Of a DNA stretch of 64,000 nt, positions 46,633 through 56,564 are shown piece after piece. The stretch spans positions 62,001-126,000 of the forward strand of contig CACIMN010000003.1 in NCBI GenBank assembly GCA_902587755.1, in the 5' to 3' direction. The notes beneath the pieces are model-generated. The model had not been told where the DNA came from and ran no database searches. It worked only from the letters and a program-made list of their open reading frames with translations. This DNA comes from an uncultured Pelagibacteraceae bacterium (GTDB taxonomy: Bacteria; Pseudomonadota; Alphaproteobacteria; Pelagibacterales; Pelagibacteraceae). Within the stretch, counting starts at the first letter, position 1, and each line of letters starts with the position of its first letter. The translations under genes and the position numbers were made by a program.

Positions 46633-47298
46633 ATGAAAGAGATAGTGTTGGATACCGAAACAACCGGAATATTAGTCAAAGAAGGCCACAGAATTGTCGA
46701 AATTGGATGTATCGAGTTAGAAAATTTAATTCCTACAAAAAATAAATTCCACTATTACCTGAATCCTGAGAGAAAAGTCTCAGAAAAAGCTTTCGAGGTT
46801 CATGGATATACGGATCAATTCTTATCTAAACAAAAGAAATTTAATGAAATTGTTGTTGAATTTTTAGAATTTATAAAAAACAAAAGATTGATAATTCATA
46901 ATGCAGAATTTGATCTGGCCCATTTAAATAATGAACTTAATTTGCTGGGTGAAAAAAATTTAAAAAATGAAATAATTGACACTTTAATATTGGCTAGAAA
47001 TAAATATCCAGGCTCGCCCGGTAGCCTTGATGCACTTTGTAAAAGATATAGGATCGATAACTCACGAAGAACTAAACATACAGCTTTAATAGACTGTGAT
47101 TTATTGGCAAAAGTTTATGTTAATCTAATTGACCAAAAAGAACCTACTTTAAATTTGCAAAATAGTGATCAAGAAATATCAAAAAAAATAAACTCTAATT
47201 TTGATTATTTTAAAAAAGTAGTTAAACCTTCAGAAGAAGAGCTTTCTAATCACAAAAATTATTTGAATAAAAATTTAAAAAAAAATTATTTTAATTAA
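46633..47298 (+). CDS. dnaQ: DNA polymerase III subunit epsilon (3'-5' proofreading exonuclease)
   Basis: The proofreading subunit of the replicase. ExoI motif: VLDTETTG; ExoII around HNAEFDLAHLNNEL; ExoIII with HTALIDCDLLAKVY. SPGSLDALCKRYRID is characteristic of DnaQ. The 221-residue length is normal, including a short C-terminal polymerase-binding tail. It ends the plus-strand origin-proximal operon and converges on secB with an 8-base overlap. Confidence 0.96.
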   Translation: MKEIVLDTETTGILVKEGHRIVEIGCIELENLIPTKNKFHYYLNPERKVSEKAFEVHGYTDQFLSKQKKFNEIVVEFLEFIKNKRLIIHNAEFDLAHLNNELNLLGEKNLKNEIIDTLILARNKYPGSPGSLDALCKRYRIDNSRRTKHTALIDCDLLAKVYVNLIDQKEPTLNLQNSDQEISKKINSNFDYFKKVVKPSEEELSNHKNYLNKNLKKNYFN

Positions 47299-47719
47299 AT
47301 CTTTGATTATATAAATTTTCAAAATCAACTTTTTTATCAAACTTAATATTAGGATACCCTGAGTCATGTAATAAATTTAACAATGCTTTTTCTAGCTTTG
47401 GATAAATTTCAACCTGCAAATCACATAGAATAATTTTTTCTAATTGCTCCTTTTTTCTAATGTCCTCATTGACTTGAATAATGGTAGCAAAAACTATTTC
47501 AAAAATTGATTTTTTTTTTGAGTTGCTTTTATCTCTAAAATTAAAAGTTGTATTAACCTCAATCATTTTATTTTTAAGTGCTTTAGAAGTTATATCTATT
47601 CCGAGTTGATATTTTGATATGTAATCTCTAACGTATAAGTATGTTTCAATGTCAGGAGTTTCGCTAGAAAGATCCTTAATATATTGACCTAAAATTTTAT
47701 ATTTTTCTGTCATTATCAT
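47291..47719 (-). CDS. secB: Protein-export chaperone SecB
   Basis: A tetrameric chaperone that holds preproteins unfolded for SecA. The 142 residues begin with KYKILGQYIKDLSSETPD, the SecB family opening, then FNFRDKSNSKKKSIFEIVFATIIQV and PKLEKALLNLLHDSGYPNIKFDKKVDF spread over the rest. The dnaQ-secB convergent arrangement is conserved in alphaproteobacteria. ATGs at 47719 and 47713 are both possible starts. The start overlaps the fxsA-like gene by 23 bases. Confidence 0.88.
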   Translation of the reverse strand: MIMTEKYKILGQYIKDLSSETPDIETYLYVRDYISKYQLGIDITSKALKNKMIEVNTTFNFRDKSNSKKKSIFEIVFATIIQVNEDIRKKEQLEKIILCDLQVEIYPKLEKALLNLLHDSGYPNIKFDKKVDFENLYNQRFN

Positions 47720-48122
47720 CCTCTATATCTTCAAATTCTCCATCAATAAACTTATCTCCTTTAAATTTTTTTTTAGAAAAATTTTTATCGAGATAAGTAA
47801 AAATAAGCTTTCTTGTTACTGGAAAAATAATTAAAAATCCAAAAACATCTGATAAAAATCCTGGAATAATCAAAAGTAATGCTGCAAATGCAATTGCAGC
47901 ACCCGATAATATTTCAAAAGTTGGGATTTCATTTTTACTTAAACTAACAAATCCAGATTTAAGAGTATTTAATCCTTCGTATTTTGCATAATATATTCCA
48001 ATAATTGCAGTGCTAAAAATTAATAAAATAGTAAATAAAGCGCCAATTTGAGATCCTATTTTTATTAAAAGATAGATTTCTAAAATCGGTAGTAAAATTA
48101 TACTTAATAATATTGAGTTCAT
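47697..48122 (-). CDS. FxsA-family membrane protein
   Basis: A 141-residue inner-membrane protein. The start at 48122 gives MNSILLSIILLPILEIYLLIKIG, followed by GALFTILLIFSTAIIGIYYAKYEG, AAIAFAALLLIIPGFLSDVFGFLIIFP and a charged tail ending near EFEDIEDD. The PGFLSDxxGFLL pattern is diagnostic of FxsA, the phage T7 F-exclusion suppressor family. Function otherwise unknown. It is divergent from the Tim44-domain gene, with the secB gene downstream. Confidence 0.87.
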   Translation of the reverse strand: MNSILLSIILLPILEIYLLIKIGSQIGALFTILLIFSTAIIGIYYAKYEGLNTLKSGFVSLSKNEIPTFEILSGAAIAFAALLLIIPGFLSDVFGFLIIFPVTRKLIFTYLDKNFSKKKFKGDKFIDGEFEDIEDDNDRKI

Positions 48123-48179
48123 TTGACCCAATCTAAATTGCTGGTTGAAATTAATCAACATAGTAATTACTATCAGATT

Positions 48180-48776
48180 ATGAATTATAGTTTTGAATAT
48201 ATAGATATTATTTTATTGGCGATGATAGCTGGATTTATTTTTTTAAGATTGAGGGGAATACTTGGAAAAAGGACCGGTTTTGAAGGTAAAGCTCCTGCAC
48301 AATTTAAAGAAGTTATTAATAATCTAAAAGCACAAGACACAAAAAAAATAGGTGACAAGTTTGATGATCAAGCTCAAGAAGAATTTTTGAAAGGTGCTAA
48401 AATTGCATATGAAACAATAATTACGGATTTCAGTGATAATGATAATCAAATCACAACTAGCAAACCTTTAATCAATAACGATATTTACAATAAATTTAAT
48501 GAGGCATTAAAAGAGAGAAGTTCTAAAGGACATAGAGCAGACATAACTTTTATTGGTGTAAATTCAGCAGTTATAAAAGAACATAAGAAAATAGGAAAAA
48601 TTTTAAATGTTACTGTCAATTTTATTGCAGAAGTAATTACTTGTATTAAAGACAAAGATAACAAGATTGTTTCAGGTGATCCAGAAAAAATAAAAAAAAT
48701 ATATGATACATGGGTGTTTTCTAAAGATGTAACTTCAGCAAATCCAAATTGGATGTTGGTCAATATATTAAATTAA
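48180..48776 (+). CDS. Tim44-like domain (TimA-type) membrane protein
   Basis: A 198-residue protein with one N-terminal membrane helix (YIDIILLAMIAGFIFLRLRGILG), then the characteristic GKRTGFEGK link and a Tim44-like domain (DKFDDQAQEEFLKGAKIAYETIITDF, ITFIGVNSAVIKEHKK, VSGDPEKIKKIYDTWVFSKDV split). Related to the mitochondrial import motor scaffold Tim44. In alphaproteobacteria it sits near fxsA and secB as here. The start is set at the ATG at 48180; the region upstream lacks conserved sequence. An mltA gene often follows but is absent. Confidence 0.88.
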   Translation: MNYSFEYIDIILLAMIAGFIFLRLRGILGKRTGFEGKAPAQFKEVINNLKAQDTKKIGDKFDDQAQEEFLKGAKIAYETIITDFSDNDNQITTSKPLINNDIYNKFNEALKERSSKGHRADITFIGVNSAVIKEHKKIGKILNVTVNFIAEVITCIKDKDNKIVSGDPEKIKKIYDTWVFSKDVTSANPNWMLVNILN

Positions 48777-49190
48777 TTGAATAACAGAATTTCAAATAAA
48801 GATAAAAAAGATTGGAACAATTTTATAAATTCTAAAGAAAAATTGCCCAACAAAGATCTCAAGAATAACCAAAAAAAAATCATAAATACAAAATCTCTTG
48901 ACCTGCATGGATATACTTTAGAGGATGCAAACAAAAAAATAGAAAATTTTATTTTAGAAAATTATCAAAATGGAATAACTAAATTGCTTGTAGTGACCGG
49001 CAAAGGTTTACATTCTGATGTTGAAAAGAATCCTTATGTTTCAAAAAACTTAAGTATATTAAAATATTCAATTCCTGAATTTATTCGAAATAACATCGAA
49101 TTAAATAAGTGTATAAACTCTTTTGCTGAAGCCTCTATTGAGGATGGAGGCAGCGGGGCTTTTTATATATATTTAAAAAAAAATAAGTAA
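48777..49190 (+). CDS. Smr-domain protein
   Basis: A 137-residue protein with a C-terminal Smr (small MutS-related) domain: SLDLHGYTLEDANKKIENF, LLVVTGKGLHSD and a late GGSGAFYIYLKK strand. Smr proteins are nucleases or nicking enzymes, some acting on collided ribosomes' mRNA. The start codon is TTG at 48777, directly after the stop of the Tim44-domain gene. Its end is 11 bases before the first of two tandem sulfotransferase genes. Confidence 0.88.
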   Translation: MNNRISNKDKKDWNNFINSKEKLPNKDLKNNQKKIINTKSLDLHGYTLEDANKKIENFILENYQNGITKLLVVTGKGLHSDVEKNPYVSKNLSILKYSIPEFIRNNIELNKCINSFAEASIEDGGSGAFYIYLKKNK

Positions 49191-49201
49191 ATATATAACG
49201 T

Positions 49202-50056
49202 ATGATTGTTTGGTTAGCCTCATATCCTAAAAGTGGAAATACATTGGTAAGAGCGTTATTGTCGTCATATTTTTTTTCAAATGATGGAATATTTAATTTT
49301 GAGATTATTAAAAATATAAAACAATTCCCACACATTGGTTTATTTGAGAATTTAGGAATTGATATAAAAAATGAAAAAGAAGTTATTAAAAATTATGTAA
49401 ATGCTCAGGCAAGTATAAATAAAAAAGACTCTATTCAATTTTGTAAAACTCATAGCTATTTATTTAATATTGATAATAATCCATTTACTGACTTAAATAA
49501 TAGTTTAGGCGCTATTTATATAGTTAGAGATCCAAGAAATGTTGTGACCTCATATGCGCATCATAACAGTATTTCAATAAATGAGTCTGCAGAGAGAATG
49601 ATTAATTCTATTAATTACGGAGGTAATTTAGAAAGTGATAATATTTCTGACAGAACTAAGGTTTATATGGGATCGTGGAGTAGTAATTTTAACAGTTGGA
49701 AATCTTTTAAATCTCCTGGAAAATATTTATTAGTAAAATATGAGGATTTAGTAAATGATAAAGAAAAAACATTTTATCAGATATTGAATTTTATTCATAA
49801 ACTAAAAAAAATTAATTTATCAATTGATAAAAAAAAAATTAATAACGTTATTAACTCAACAAGTTTTGAAAAATTAAAAGATTTAGAGAAGAAGGAAGGT
49901 TTTATAGAGAGCAAGGTAAATATAAAAACTGGAAAAAAAATTCCTTTTTTTAATTTAGGTTCAAAAAATAATTGGAAAAATATTTTAGAGGATGAAATAA
50001 GAAAAAAAATTGAAGACTCATTTAAAAAAGAAATGATAGAATTAGGTTATTTATAA
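49202..50056 (+). CDS. Sulfotransferase-domain protein, subgroup B (tandem copy 1)
   Basis: A 284-residue predicted PAPS-dependent sulfotransferase. N-terminal WLASYPKSGNTLVRALLSS is the 5'-phosphosulfate loop, KTHSYLF lies near residue 81, and GAIYIVRDPRNVVTSYAHH is the 3'-phosphate motif. LLVKYEDLV and a C-terminal KEMIELGYL follow. It is closely similar to the next gene (shared SSYFFSxDGIFNF and LGIDIxNExEV segments), indicating tandem duplication. Acceptor unknown. It lies between smr and hslU. Confidence 0.87.
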   Translation: MIVWLASYPKSGNTLVRALLSSYFFSNDGIFNFEIIKNIKQFPHIGLFENLGIDIKNEKEVIKNYVNAQASINKKDSIQFCKTHSYLFNIDNNPFTDLNNSLGAIYIVRDPRNVVTSYAHHNSISINESAERMINSINYGGNLESDNISDRTKVYMGSWSSNFNSWKSFKSPGKYLLVKYEDLVNDKEKTFYQILNFIHKLKKINLSIDKKKINNVINSTSFEKLKDLEKKEGFIESKVNIKTGKKIPFFNLGSKNNWKNILEDEIRKKIEDSFKKEMIELGYL

Positions 50057-50072
50057 TTTAAATGATATAAAC

Positions 50073-50918
50073 ATGATTATTTGGTTGGCATCATATCCAA
50101 AGAGTGGGAATACATTAGTCAGATCTATGCTTTCTAGTTATTTTTTCTCAAAAGATGGAATATTTAATTTTGATTTGTTAAATAATATAAAAAAATTTCC
50201 AGATTTTGGTGTATTTAAAACTTTAGGCATAGATATTACGAATGAAAATGAAGTAGTTAAGAACTATATAAATGTTCAAAAAGAAATTAACAAAAGAGAT
50301 GGTAATTCAATAAGATTTTTAAAAACACATGCTGCTCTAAATGATATCAATGGTTATAGATTTACAGATTTAAAAAATACCTTGGGGGCCATTTATATTG
50401 TGAGAGACCCAAGAAAAATTATTCTGTCCTATGCTAACCACAGTCAAATAACGTTAAGCGAATCTCTTAAAAGACTTATTGAATTACGTACAATTGGAGG
50501 TCTTAATGACAATCAAAATCAATCAGTGACTCACGTCGGATCATGGTCTACAAATTATCACTCTTGGAAAGAGTTCAACAAGGTTGGCAAATATCTGCTT
50601 ATAAAATATGAAGATCTAATATCCAAACCAGAAGATAACCTTAAAATTATTTTAGAATTTATCTCCAAAATTACTAATACAAAACTTGAAGTAGATAAAA
50701 AGAAGTTAAACAATGTTTTAAGCACAACTTCTTTTGAATATTTACAGAAATTAGAAAAAGAGAATAATTTTCCTGAGGCAATTAAAACTAAAGATGGAAA
50801 TTATGCTACTTTTTTTAAGTACGGAAAAAAAAATACAGGTAAAAATCTTCCTGAGGAAATTACTAAGGAGCTCGAAGATAACTTGAGTTCAGAAATGAGA
50901 GAATTAGGTTATCTTTAA
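50073..50918 (+). CDS. Sulfotransferase-domain protein, subgroup B (tandem copy 2)
   Basis: A 281-residue paralogue of the preceding gene, starting 16 bases after it. Its motifs are IWLASYPKSGNTLVRSML, KTHAALN, GAIYIVRDPRKIILSYANH (Lys replaces the usual Asn after DPR), LLIKYEDLI and the terminal SEMRELGYL. The catalytic-type features are retained in both copies, so neither looks like a pseudogene. It converges on hslU with a 1-base gap. Confidence 0.87.
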   Translation: MIIWLASYPKSGNTLVRSMLSSYFFSKDGIFNFDLLNNIKKFPDFGVFKTLGIDITNENEVVKNYINVQKEINKRDGNSIRFLKTHAALNDINGYRFTDLKNTLGAIYIVRDPRKIILSYANHSQITLSESLKRLIELRTIGGLNDNQNQSVTHVGSWSTNYHSWKEFNKVGKYLLIKYEDLISKPEDNLKIILEFISKITNTKLEVDKKKLNNVLSTTSFEYLQKLEKENNFPEAIKTKDGNYATFFKYGKKNTGKNLPEEITKELEDNLSSEMRELGYL

Positions 50919-50919
50919 T

Positions 50920-52293
50920 TTATAGTATAAATTTAGATAAATCAGTATCTTTAACCAAATTATCTAAATTTTTATTAATATATTCTTTATTAATAATTAT
51001 TTTCTCACCCGCACGGTCTGTAGCTGTGAAACTAATATCATCTAATATTTTTTCTATGATTGTGTGCAATCGTCTCGCACCAATATTTTCTACTGTAGTA
51101 TTAACTTCAGAAGCTATATTAGCAATTGTATCAATACCATTATCAGAAAATTCCAAATCTACATTTTCAGTTTTTAACAAAGCAACATATTGTTTAATTA
51201 GACTGAAGTCTGGCTCTCTTAAAATTCTTTTAAAATCCTCACTCGTTAATGCTTCTAACTCTACTCTAATTGGTAGTCTCCCCTGCAATTCTGGCAACAG
51301 ATCTGAAGGTTTAGCAAGTTGGAATGCACCTGATGCTATAAACAAAATATGATCAGTTTTTATGGGACCATGTTTGGTATTAACGGTTGTTCCTTCAATT
51401 AACGGCAAAAGATCTCTTTGAACACCCTCTCTTGAAACATCACCACCAACCCTGTCAGTTCTAGCTGAAATTTTATCTATTTCATCAAGAAAAACTATTC
51501 CATTATTTTCAGTTGAAAGTTTCGCAGCTTTGATAATTTTATCTTGTTCAATTAATTTATCCGACTCATCATTAATTAAAATTTCGTGGGACTCTTTAAC
51601 CGTCATTTTTTTCTTTTTTTCCTTATTGCCCATTGATTTTCCAATCATTTCACCAATGTTAATCATTCCAACATTTGCGCCAGGCATTCCAGGTATTTCG
51701 AAAGATGCACCACCAGATCCACTATCACTAACAGCTATTTCAATTTCGTTATCATCTAAATCACCATTTCTAAGTCTTTTTCTAAAACTTTCTCTTGTAG
51801 CTAAACTCGCTTTTTTCCCAACTAAAGCATCTAAAACTTTTTCCTCAGCTGCTTTTTGAGCCTGTGCAAAAACTTCTTTCCTTTTTTTTACTTTTTCCAT
51901 TGAGATTGCTATTTCAATTAAATCTCTGACGATTTGCTCAACATCTCTTCCAACATATCCAACTTCTGTAAATCTAGTGGCTTCAACTTTTACAAAAGGA
52001 GCTTCTGCAAGTTTTGATAATCTTCTGGAAATCTCTGTTTTTCCTACCCCTGTTGGTCCAATCATTAAAATATTTTTTGGCAAAACTTCATTTTTCATTT
52101 CACCCTTTAGAGCTTGTCTTCTCCATCTATTTCTTAAAGCAACCGCAACAGCTCTTTTAGCTTTGTTTTGTCCAACGACAAACCTATCTAGCTCCGAAAC
52201 AATTTCTCTAGGAGATAAAGAACTTACTAAAGAAGCTTCTTCTTTTTGATTTTTATCTTTAGGATGTAATTGAGTTACGTTAGAATTATCCAT
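50920..52293 (-). CDS. hslU: ATP-dependent protease ATPase subunit HslU
   Basis: AAA+ unfoldase of the HslUV (ClpYQ) protease. [33 protein letters not shown] near the N-terminus (split in the sequence), Walker [13 protein letters not shown], pore-loop region [18 protein letters not shown], Walker [10 protein letters not shown], and the sensor region [16 protein letters not shown]. The C-terminal Leu is conserved for activation of HslV. The 457-residue length is normal. It shares one base with hslV. Confidence 0.98.
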   Translation of the reverse strand: MDNSNVTQLHPKDKNQKEEASLVSSLSPREIVSELDRFVVGQNKAKRAVAVALRNRWRRQALKGEMKNEVLPKNILMIGPTGVGKTEISRRLSKLAEAPFVKVEATRFTEVGYVGRDVEQIVRDLIEIAISMEKVKKRKEVFAQAQKAAEEKVLDALVGKKASLATRESFRKRLRNGDLDDNEIEIAVSDSGSGGASFEIPGMPGANVGMINIGEMIGKSMGNKEKKKKMTVKESHEILINDESDKLIEQDKIIKAAKLSTENNGIVFLDEIDKISARTDRVGGDVSREGVQRDLLPLIEGTTVNTKHGPIKTDHILFIASGAFQLAKPSDLLPELQGRLPIRVELEALTSEDFKRILREPDFSLIKQYVALLKTENVDLEFSDNGIDTIANIASEVNTTVENIGARRLHTIIEKILDDISFTATDRAGEKIIINKEYINKNLDNLVKDTDLSKFIL

Positions 52294-52808
52294 TATATTT
52301 TTTCAATTTTAACATTATCATTAGTGAATACACATATATCTGCTGCAACTTTAATTGCTTTTTTTGCCACCTCTTCTGCAGACATGTTGCCTTCAATTAA
52401 AACTTTTCCAGCAGCTAACGCGTAATTACCACCAGAACCTATTCCAATTACATCTCCCTCAGGCTCTAAAACATCACCAGTTCCAGAAATAATATAACTA
52501 TTACTTTTATCTCCAACTGCCATAAGAGCCTCTAATCTTCTTAAATATTTATCTGTTCGCCAATCTTTTGCTAATTCAACAGCAGCTCTTGATAAATTGC
52601 CAGCATGTTTTTCCAATTTTCCTTCTAATCTTTCAAATAGAGTTAATGCATCAGCAGTTGATCCTGCAAACCCAGCAACAACATCTCTTTTTTCAATTTT
52701 TCTAACTTTTGAAGCGGTGCTTTTAACAACTGTATTTCCCATACTTACCTGCCCATCACCAGCAACGACTACTTCATTATTTTTTCTTACTAATACAATT
52801 GTTGTCAT
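52293..52808 (-). CDS. hslV: ATP-dependent protease peptidase subunit HslV
   Basis: Proteasome-like peptidase of HslUV. Starts MTTIVLVRK, so Thr2 becomes the catalytic N-terminal nucleophile after Met removal. Other signatures: [35 protein letters not shown] and [13 protein letters not shown]. The 171-residue length is normal. Upstream on the minus strand, CTTG (52843-52840) and CCATTTA (52821-52815) are 18 bases apart, a weak sigma32-type match that would suit a heat-shock gene but has two mismatches at the -10. Confidence 0.98.
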   Translation of the reverse strand: MTTIVLVRKNNEVVVAGDGQVSMGNTVVKSTASKVRKIEKRDVVAGFAGSTADALTLFERLEGKLEKHAGNLSRAAVELAKDWRTDKYLRRLEALMAVGDKSNSYIISGTGDVLEPEGDVIGIGSGGNYALAAGKVLIEGNMSAEEVAKKAIKVAADICVFTNDNVKIEKI

Positions 52809-52857
52809 ACTTAATAAATGGTAACTTTTTTTGATACTTCAAGTGTACATACTGATA

Positions 52858-52886
52858 TTGATATAGAGGGATTATGTATGTATACC
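52858..52886 (+). promoter_or_regulatory. Candidate promoter of the histidine operon
   Basis: TTGATA (52858-52863) and TATACC (52881-52886) are separated by 17 bases in the hslV/hisB divergent gap. They match the -35 and -10 hexamers at 5/6 and 4/6. The predicted transcript would have a leader of only a few bases before the hisB ATG at 52898. No attenuator with a run of histidine codons is visible. Confidence 0.35.
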
Positions 52887-52897
52887 ATTAAAAATAT

Positions 52898-53488
52898 ATG
52901 GCTAGAAAAGGAAAAGTATCTCGAAAAACAAAAGAAACCAGCATTAATGTTGAAGTAAATATTGATGGCAAAGGTAAGTACCAAATTGACACTGGTATAG
53001 GATTTTTGGATCATATGCTTGAACAATTATCAAAGCACTCTTTAATTGATCTTAAAGTTAAAGCGAAAGGAGATACTCATATCGATCTTCACCACACAAC
53101 AGAAGATACAGGTATTGCAATTGGAGAAGCTTTAAAAAAAGCAGCAAAAAAATTTGTAGGTATAAAAAGATATGCTCACACAGTTATACCTATGGATGAA
53201 ACATTAACTAGAGTTGCAATTGACGTTTCAAACAGACCTTATTTAATTTGGAAAGTAAAATTAAAAGTTGAGAAACTTGGCGAGATGGACACAGAACTAT
53301 TTAAAGAATGGTTCCAAGCATTTTCCCAATCTGCTGGTATTACAATGCACGTTGAAAATATTTATGGTGATAATAGCCACCACATAATCGAGTCTTGTTA
53401 TAAAGCATTGGCAAGATCATTAAGAGCTGCACTAGAGATGGATCCAAGAAACAAAAAAAGTATTCCATCCACTAAAGGCTCATTATAA
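52898..53488 (+). CDS. hisB: Imidazoleglycerol-phosphate dehydratase
   Basis: It catalyses the seventh step of histidine synthesis, yielding imidazole-acetol phosphate. The monofunctional 196-residue form, with no phosphatase domain. Manganese-binding motifs: [12 protein letters not shown] and [16 protein letters not shown] in the first half; [16 protein letters not shown] in the second. It opens the his cluster, divergent from hslVU. Confidence 0.97.
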   Translation: MARKGKVSRKTKETSINVEVNIDGKGKYQIDTGIGFLDHMLEQLSKHSLIDLKVKAKGDTHIDLHHTTEDTGIAIGEALKKAAKKFVGIKRYAHTVIPMDETLTRVAIDVSNRPYLIWKVKLKVEKLGEMDTELFKEWFQAFSQSAGITMHVENIYGDNSHHIIESCYKALARSLRAALEMDPRNKKSIPSTKGSL

Positions 53489-53493
53489 GTTTA

Positions 53494-54120
53494 ATGAATG
53501 TCACAATTGTTGATTATAATTCGGGCAATATAAGCTCGGTGATAAACTCCTTTAAGGAAGTTGCTAAAGATAAAGTAAATATAGAGGTAACTTCAGATTT
53601 AAATAAGATTAAATCATCTGATAAAGTGGTTTTACCAGGACAGGGTTCGTTTAAAAGTTGTGTTGATGCACTTAACAACATCAATGGTTTAGTTGATACA
53701 TTAAGTGAATTTGTAATAAATAACAAAAAACCACTTCTAGGAATTTGTGTTGGATTACAAATGTTTGCAGACATTGGATATGAAGAAACTGAAACTAAAG
53801 GGCTTGGTTGGATTTCAGGAAAAGTATCAAAAATAGATAATCAAAATGGTAAATATAAACTTCCTCATATTGGATGGAATCAAATTAATATTGTAAAGGA
53901 TAGTAAAATTTTTAAAAACATAGAAAATAACTCTCATATGTATTTTGTTCATAGTTATGAATTTATTCCAAATGACAAAAGTGTAATTTCAGGAACAACA
54001 GATTATTCTTCAAATATTGTTTGTTCGGTTGAAAAAGAAAATATCTTTGGAACTCAATTTCACCCTGAAAAAAGTGATAAAACTGGATTAAAAATAATTA
54101 ATAATTTTATAAATTTATAA
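53494..54120 (+). CDS. hisH: Imidazole glycerol phosphate synthase subunit HisH
   Basis: The glutamine amidotransferase subunit that supplies ammonia to HisF. Class I GATase features: VLPGQGSF, nucleophilic Cys in LLGICVGLQMFAD, HIGWNQI, and the His-x-Glu of the catalytic triad in TQFHPEKS. The 208-residue length is normal. The gene lies 5 bases after hisB; its partner hisF is three genes downstream. Confidence 0.97.
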   Translation: MNVTIVDYNSGNISSVINSFKEVAKDKVNIEVTSDLNKIKSSDKVVLPGQGSFKSCVDALNNINGLVDTLSEFVINNKKPLLGICVGLQMFADIGYEETETKGLGWISGKVSKIDNQNGKYKLPHIGWNQINIVKDSKIFKNIENNSHMYFVHSYEFIPNDKSVISGTTDYSSNIVCSVEKENIFGTQFHPEKSDKTGLKIINNFINL

Positions 54121-55089
54121 ATGAAATTTTTTTTATTTATTTTAATCGTTAGTTTTACTTTTTTAAGCTCAAGTTTTGCTAAAATTCTTAATATCGAAAA
54201 TAAAATACAAATTGAAGTCCCATCGAGTCATAAATTTATAAGATATGATAATGCAGAGATAATGGAGTCTATTAATGAATTTAAAGATTCAATAGATGGT
54301 ATGGAGGTAGATTTTTATTTAGTTGGACCAAGTAAATATGTCAATTTAGAACAAGCCCTTTTTATTGATGGAGAAGATCCAATGGAAAATGAATATATAA
54401 AATCAATTATAAAAAAGTATGAGGGAATGTTTGAAAGAAAAATGCTTCAAGATCCACTTAAAGCTGGAAAATGGGTTATTTCTGAAATTAAAAAGATTAT
54501 GAAAAAAGAAAAAATTGATTTTATTACATATGCATTTGTAATTAATAAAACTCTGATAGAAATGTTTTCAGGTGAGGATGAGATTATTGATATATTAACA
54601 GATCTTCAGTCGATGAATAATTCAGAATTAATTAAACAAACAAAAGAAATAAAAAAACAGATAGCATCTATTGAGGGTGCCAGTAAAACAAAATATGCAT
54701 TTGGACCTACCACAATTACATATAATAAACTTAAAATTGATAAAAATAAAAATGGAAATTTATTTTTAAAAGGACCTAGTAAATTCTTTATGGCGATTAA
54801 TGAAACTATGACAATAGATGCGTTGTTGAATTTTTATTTAGGTGAACATAATAATAGAACATATGGTTTTATCTCAGTATGCTATGTAGATTGCTCGAAA
54901 TTCAACAGCAAATTTGATAAAATGATTAAGCCAGTTTTCTCTAAAATTGAAAAAAATGTGAAAACCAAAACTACCAACTCATCAAACAATGATTTGGTAG
55001 AACAACTAGAGCAGCTAAACAGTTTATATAAATCTGGAGTACTTACTAAGGAAGAATTTGAAAAAGCTAAGAAAAAAATTTTAAATTAG
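54121..55089 (+). CDS. Exported protein with C-terminal SHOCT-like domain, within the his operon
   Basis: A protein of 322 residues whose main body I do not recognise. A signal peptide (about 1-20, ending SSSFAK) is followed by a mixed alpha/beta body with LVGPSKYVNLEQALFIDG, YAFGPTTITYNKL and a paired-cysteine strand SVCYVDCSKF. The C-terminal ~30 residues (QLEQLNSLYKSGVLTKEEFEKAKKKIL, split) match the SHOCT pattern of short oligomerisation domains. Adjacent to hisH with no gap and to hisA with no gap, it is likely co-expressed with histidine genes, but no role in the pathway is evident. Confidence 0.8.
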   Translation: MKFFLFILIVSFTFLSSSFAKILNIENKIQIEVPSSHKFIRYDNAEIMESINEFKDSIDGMEVDFYLVGPSKYVNLEQALFIDGEDPMENEYIKSIIKKYEGMFERKMLQDPLKAGKWVISEIKKIMKKEKIDFITYAFVINKTLIEMFSGEDEIIDILTDLQSMNNSELIKQTKEIKKQIASIEGASKTKYAFGPTTITYNKLKIDKNKNGNLFLKGPSKFFMAINETMTIDALLNFYLGEHNNRTYGFISVCYVDCSKFNSKFDKMIKPVFSKIEKNVKTKTTNSSNNDLVEQLEQLNSLYKSGVLTKEEFEKAKKKILN

Positions 55090-55815
55090 ATGAAAATATT
55101 TCCTGCAATAGATATTAAAGATAAAAAGTGTGTTAGATTAGTTAAAGGAGAATTTGACAACAAAACTGATTACGAAATGTCCCCAGTTGAACAAGCAGGG
55201 AAATATAATGATCATGGTTTTAAAAACTTACATATAGTTGATTTAGATGGAGCTTTAACTGGTGAAACAGTTAATTCAGACATTATTAATGAAATAGTAA
55301 AAAAATTTGATCTCAAAATTGAAATTGGAGGGGGTATCAGAAACTTTGAAAGTATTAAGAAATATACTGATGCCGGTGTAGAGAAAGTGATTTTAGGAAG
55401 TGCCGCTATAAAAGATAAAATTTTTTTAAAAGAGGCATGTGAAAAATTTCCAAATCAAATTGCCTTAGGTTTAGATGCAAAAGATGGATATTTATCTGTC
55501 TCTGGTTGGAAAGAAAATTCTAATCAACTGACGCTAGATTACTTAAAAGAAGTAAATGATTATGGTGCAAGTAGATTGATTTATACTGATATAAATAGAG
55601 ACGGGATGAAGCAAAGTCCTAATTTTGAAGAGACTGCAAAGATTGCTAATACATCCAATTGTCCAGTAATCATATCGGGTGGAGTTTCATCAATTGACGA
55701 TATTAAAAAAGCTAAGGAGTTAAATAATAGTAATATCGAGGGTATAATAGTTGGAAAAGCCATCTATGATGGTGATATTAAATTAGACGAATTGGCGAAA
55801 GAATTACATGCTTAA
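55090..55815 (+). CDS. hisA: ProFAR isomerase HisA
   Basis: A (beta-alpha)8-barrel isomerase of the fourth step of histidine synthesis. Substrate-binding and catalytic segments: [19 protein letters not shown] (first catalytic Asp), [21 protein letters not shown] and YTDINRDGM (second catalytic Asp), followed by VIISGGVSS. The 241-residue length is normal. It overlaps hisF by 8 bases. Confidence 0.97.
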   Translation: MKIFPAIDIKDKKCVRLVKGEFDNKTDYEMSPVEQAGKYNDHGFKNLHIVDLDGALTGETVNSDIINEIVKKFDLKIEIGGGIRNFESIKKYTDAGVEKVILGSAAIKDKIFLKEACEKFPNQIALGLDAKDGYLSVSGWKENSNQLTLDYLKEVNDYGASRLIYTDINRDGMKQSPNFEETAKIANTSNCPVIISGGVSSIDDIKKAKELNNSNIEGIIVGKAIYDGDIKLDELAKELHA

Positions 55816-56563
55816 GAATAGAATTATACCATGTTTAGACGTTAAAAATGGACGTGTTGTAAAAGGCATTAATTTTGTTGATCTAAAAGATGCGGGCGAT
55901 CCTGTTGAACAAGCTAAAATTTATTCAGACGGTGGAGCAGATGAAATTTGTTTTTTAGATATTACCGCATCAAATGAAAATAGAGATACAATTTACGATG
56001 TAGTAGAGAAAACGTCTAAGAAATGTTTTGTTCCTCTGACAGTTGGAGGCGGCGTTAGAAGCGTTGATGACATCAATAAACTACTGAACTGTGGTGCAGA
56101 CAAAGTATCAATCAATACTGCTGCAATTCAAAATCCGGAAGTAGTTGAAGAAAGTTCAAAAAAATTTGGGTCACAATGTATTGTGGTTGCGATAGATGCT
56201 AAAAAAAATGGTGACAAATGGGAAATATTTACTCATGGTGGAAGAAATAATACTAGAATTGATGCCATAGAATTTGCAAAAAAAATGGAGGATAGTGGAG
56301 CAGGCGAGCTTCTAGTTACTTCTATGGATCGGGATGGTACCCAAGTTGGTTATGATATTGAGCTTATGTCTAAGATATCTTCTATGGTAAATATTCCAGT
56401 TATTGCTTCAGGTGGGGTAGGAAATCTAGATCATTTAGTAGATGGAATTAAATTAGGAAATGCAAGCGCAGTTTTAGCAGCATCAATATTTCACTATGGC
56501 AAACATTCTGTAAAAGAAGCTAAGGAGTATTTGGATTCAAAAGGAATTCCTGTTAGAATTTAA
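55808..56563 (+). CDS. hisF: Imidazole glycerol phosphate synthase subunit HisF
   Basis: The cyclase subunit that joins ammonia from HisH with PRFAR. Signatures: [18 protein letters not shown] (catalytic Asp), [39 protein letters not shown] (second Asp) and VIASGGVG. The 251-residue length is normal. It is translationally coupled to hisA and followed within 1 base by hisE. Confidence 0.98.
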   Translation: MLKNRIIPCLDVKNGRVVKGINFVDLKDAGDPVEQAKIYSDGGADEICFLDITASNENRDTIYDVVEKTSKKCFVPLTVGGGVRSVDDINKLLNCGADKVSINTAAIQNPEVVEESSKKFGSQCIVVAIDAKKNGDKWEIFTHGGRNNTRIDAIEFAKKMEDSGAGELLVTSMDRDGTQVGYDIELMSKISSMVNIPVIASGGVGNLDHLVDGIKLGNASAVLAASIFHYGKHSVKEAKEYLDSKGIPVRI

Positions 56564-56564
56564 T

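Noticed and set aside
52815-52843. sigma32 promoter for hslVU
   Set aside because: CTTG is present with 18-base spacing, but the -10 element has two mismatches and would leave almost no leader; not strong enough to list as a feature.
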